DNA from: Penelope pileata | Lineage: Eukaryota > Chordata > Aves > Galliformes > Cracidae | DNA length: 64,000 nucleotides | Assembly: GCA_013396635.1 (NCBI GenBank) | Contig: WBMW01002277.1 | Span: 763,098-827,097, forward strand | Reading direction: 5' to 3' | In this document: positions 62,737 to 64,000 of the stretch, piece by piece | Layout: each line of letters begins with the position of its first letter | Position numbering within the stretch: the stretch's first letter is position 1 | Translations under genes and position numbers: made by a program | Notes under the pieces: model-generated | What the model was told of the DNA's origin: nothing | What the model saw: only the letters and a program-made list of their open reading frames with translations | Databases searched by the model: none

Positions 62737-63331
62737 TTAGAAGGTGTTGGGGATGTTACATGTGTTCTTGTCGTGGGGGTCATCGATCACATCCATTACA
62801 TATGTATCTTGTGGGGATAACAGGTGGACTAAACATTTTCCCATAATCCAAAATTTAACATACAGAGTGATTGTGCAAACGAAATACAATACAGCGAGTA
62901 TTAGTAAGACAAGGAGAGGGTGAACCGTCTGGCTGAAGATTCCTGTGGCAGTCGGCAACCATCTGAGAAGTGTCCCGCCATTTATATTTGCCATCTTTCC
63001 TTACTCTTTCCAGCAGTTGATGTATTTCTTCTACATCGTGATGGGCAGTAATCAGAGCTTTTTGTCCATTTTCTTGAACTTGCTTCAACAGCCACTTCAA
63101 GTCTTCACGTTGCAGCAGTCTTCTCACCAAGGTGAGACCCATTCCAATAGGAGTAGACAGCAGGTTGTGAACTAGCATGTAATTAGATTGCAACAACTGA
63201 TAAGAGGTGGCAGGAACTGCGTAAACAAAACCATGCCCTAGCGTTTTGACCAAGTTACAAACAGAAACGCTGGAGTGATTACTTGTATCTATGGTAGTAT
63301 TACCTATGACTGTAGAATCACAAGTTCTCAT
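62737..63331 (-). pseudogene. Endogenous retrovirus env remnant (transmembrane subunit end)
   Basis: Two minus-strand frames (63331-62855 and 62994-62737) are separated by a frameshift. The first has a heptad-like helical stretch (LKWLLKQVQENGQKALITAH and EEIHQLLERV). The second has a strongly hydrophobic segment (HPLLVLLILAVLYFVCTITL) followed by a short tail, as at the C-terminus of a retroviral Env. I infer env from this layout and from the neighbouring pol and LTR; no receptor-binding subunit can be recognised. Confidence 0.6.
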
Positions 63332-63419
63332 ACAAACACATCATTTTCCAACATACACAAGTACAGTTTCTGGGGTTTTGTTGGGATGTATTTCACAATG
63401 GCAAATGTTTTGTTCTGTA

Positions 63420-64000
63420 TCCAGACAGCAACCCAGACCGAGGGGACACAGCCTCTCTGGGCTGACGCAGGCACCCAGGCGGACCTCCCGAGGGGAGATG
63501 TGGCGGTCCAGACTGTTGGCTGCGGGGGGCTCCGGAATCTGGAGGCCCCCCTGGGTCCTGAGGGAGGAGAGGGCTATCGTGGACGCAGGTGTGCTCTGCT
63601 CAACGAGCTGCTTGAGCAGATGGCCAGGCTGCAGCGAGAAATCTGCAGCCTGAGGGGCTCCTGGGAGTCTCAGAGGGAGGCGGACAGGAGGAGGCGTGAA
63701 CCTACACCTGCAGACCGACAGCCCCCTCCTAAGTCCCTGTGAGGGGAAGTAGCCAATCCAGCTGCTCGCCTGCAGGACAGAGGGCTTGACAACACACAAG
63801 ATGAAGGGAGCTGGACCCTCGTCTCTGCTCAGAGCAGGAGACATCTGTCCCCAACACCCACAGTGCCACCAACCCCCACAGTGTCCCTGGGTAATAGATT
63901 CAAGGCTCTCAGGCTGGCAAGGGATGAGGGTCTGGAAAGCAGTTGGAACCCAGGCCCAGAGAAGCACATTGAGATTGCAGGAAGTAACAAGCACAGGGAG
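63420..64000 (+). mobile_element. CR1 LINE 5' region (ORF1), continuing beyond the window
   Basis: From about 63420 the plus strand reads typical CR1 ORF1 sequence: PLWADAGTQADLPRGDVAVQ, then LLNELLEQMARLQREICSLR (a short coiled coil), ended by a stop at 63740-63742. Further on, in another frame, VSLGNRFKALRLARDEG is seen. This is the rarely preserved 5' half of the element, unlike the 3' fragments elsewhere in the window. The ORF1 frame is interrupted. Confidence 0.85.

Noticed and set aside
1..64000. CRISPR arrays, operons, prophages, tRNA or rRNA genes
   Set aside because: No regularly spaced repeats, bacterial gene layout or recognisable tRNA/rRNA sequence was seen. The window is vertebrate chromosomal DNA.

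Overview
This window is vertebrate nuclear DNA, almost certainly from a bird and probably a galliform such as chicken. The evidence is many CR1 retrotransposon fragments with the typical ATTCTATGATT-type 3' ends, a short mariner element whose ends and coding remnant match the galliform Galluhop/mariner type as I know it, an avian-style endogenous retrovirus remnant, and spliced genes with GT-AG introns and CpG-island promoters. There are no bacterial features.

Two protein-coding genes are recognisable, arranged head to head. On the minus strand, from about 24.5 kb down to the left edge, lies the 5' end of ESYT2 (extended synaptotagmin 2, an ER-plasma membrane tether and lipid-transfer protein). 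Exon 2 is clear at 417-458. Exon 1 is broken into two pieces, 23388-23433 and 24344-24488, by single-N assembly joins. The N-terminal piece sits inside a perfect 518-bp direct duplication and appears to be misplaced. The roughly 23 kb between exons 1 and 2 is one large intron with CR1 insertions and no other convincing gene.

On the plus strand, from 29968 to 57519, lies the complete DYNC2I1 (WDR60) gene, the dynein-2 intermediate chain needed for retrograde intraflagellar transport in cilia. I read 24 coding exons whose phases all join without a break into 1,026 residues, with a CpG-island promoter, an X-box-like ciliary-promoter motif, a short upstream ORF and a poly(A) signal. Its introns hold a 563-bp mariner element (41488-42050) and a CR1 tail (50793-51183).

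The region 25.1-29.7 kb is intergenic. After the DYNC2I1 poly(A) signal, 57.7-60.9 kb has no recognisable gene. From 60.95 to 63.4 kb there is a decayed endogenous retrovirus on the minus strand in the unusual order env remnant, LTR-like segment, pol remnant. From about 63.42 kb to the right edge is the 5' (ORF1) part of a plus-strand CR1 element that runs out of the window.

I did not find a new biological system. The most valuable observations are the scrambled ESYT2 first exon, the promoter and 3' UTR signals of DYNC2I1, the rearranged retrovirus, and an unidentified GC-rich segment with open frames at 20.9-21.8 kb. Gene identities come from recalled family sequences, not from a database search.
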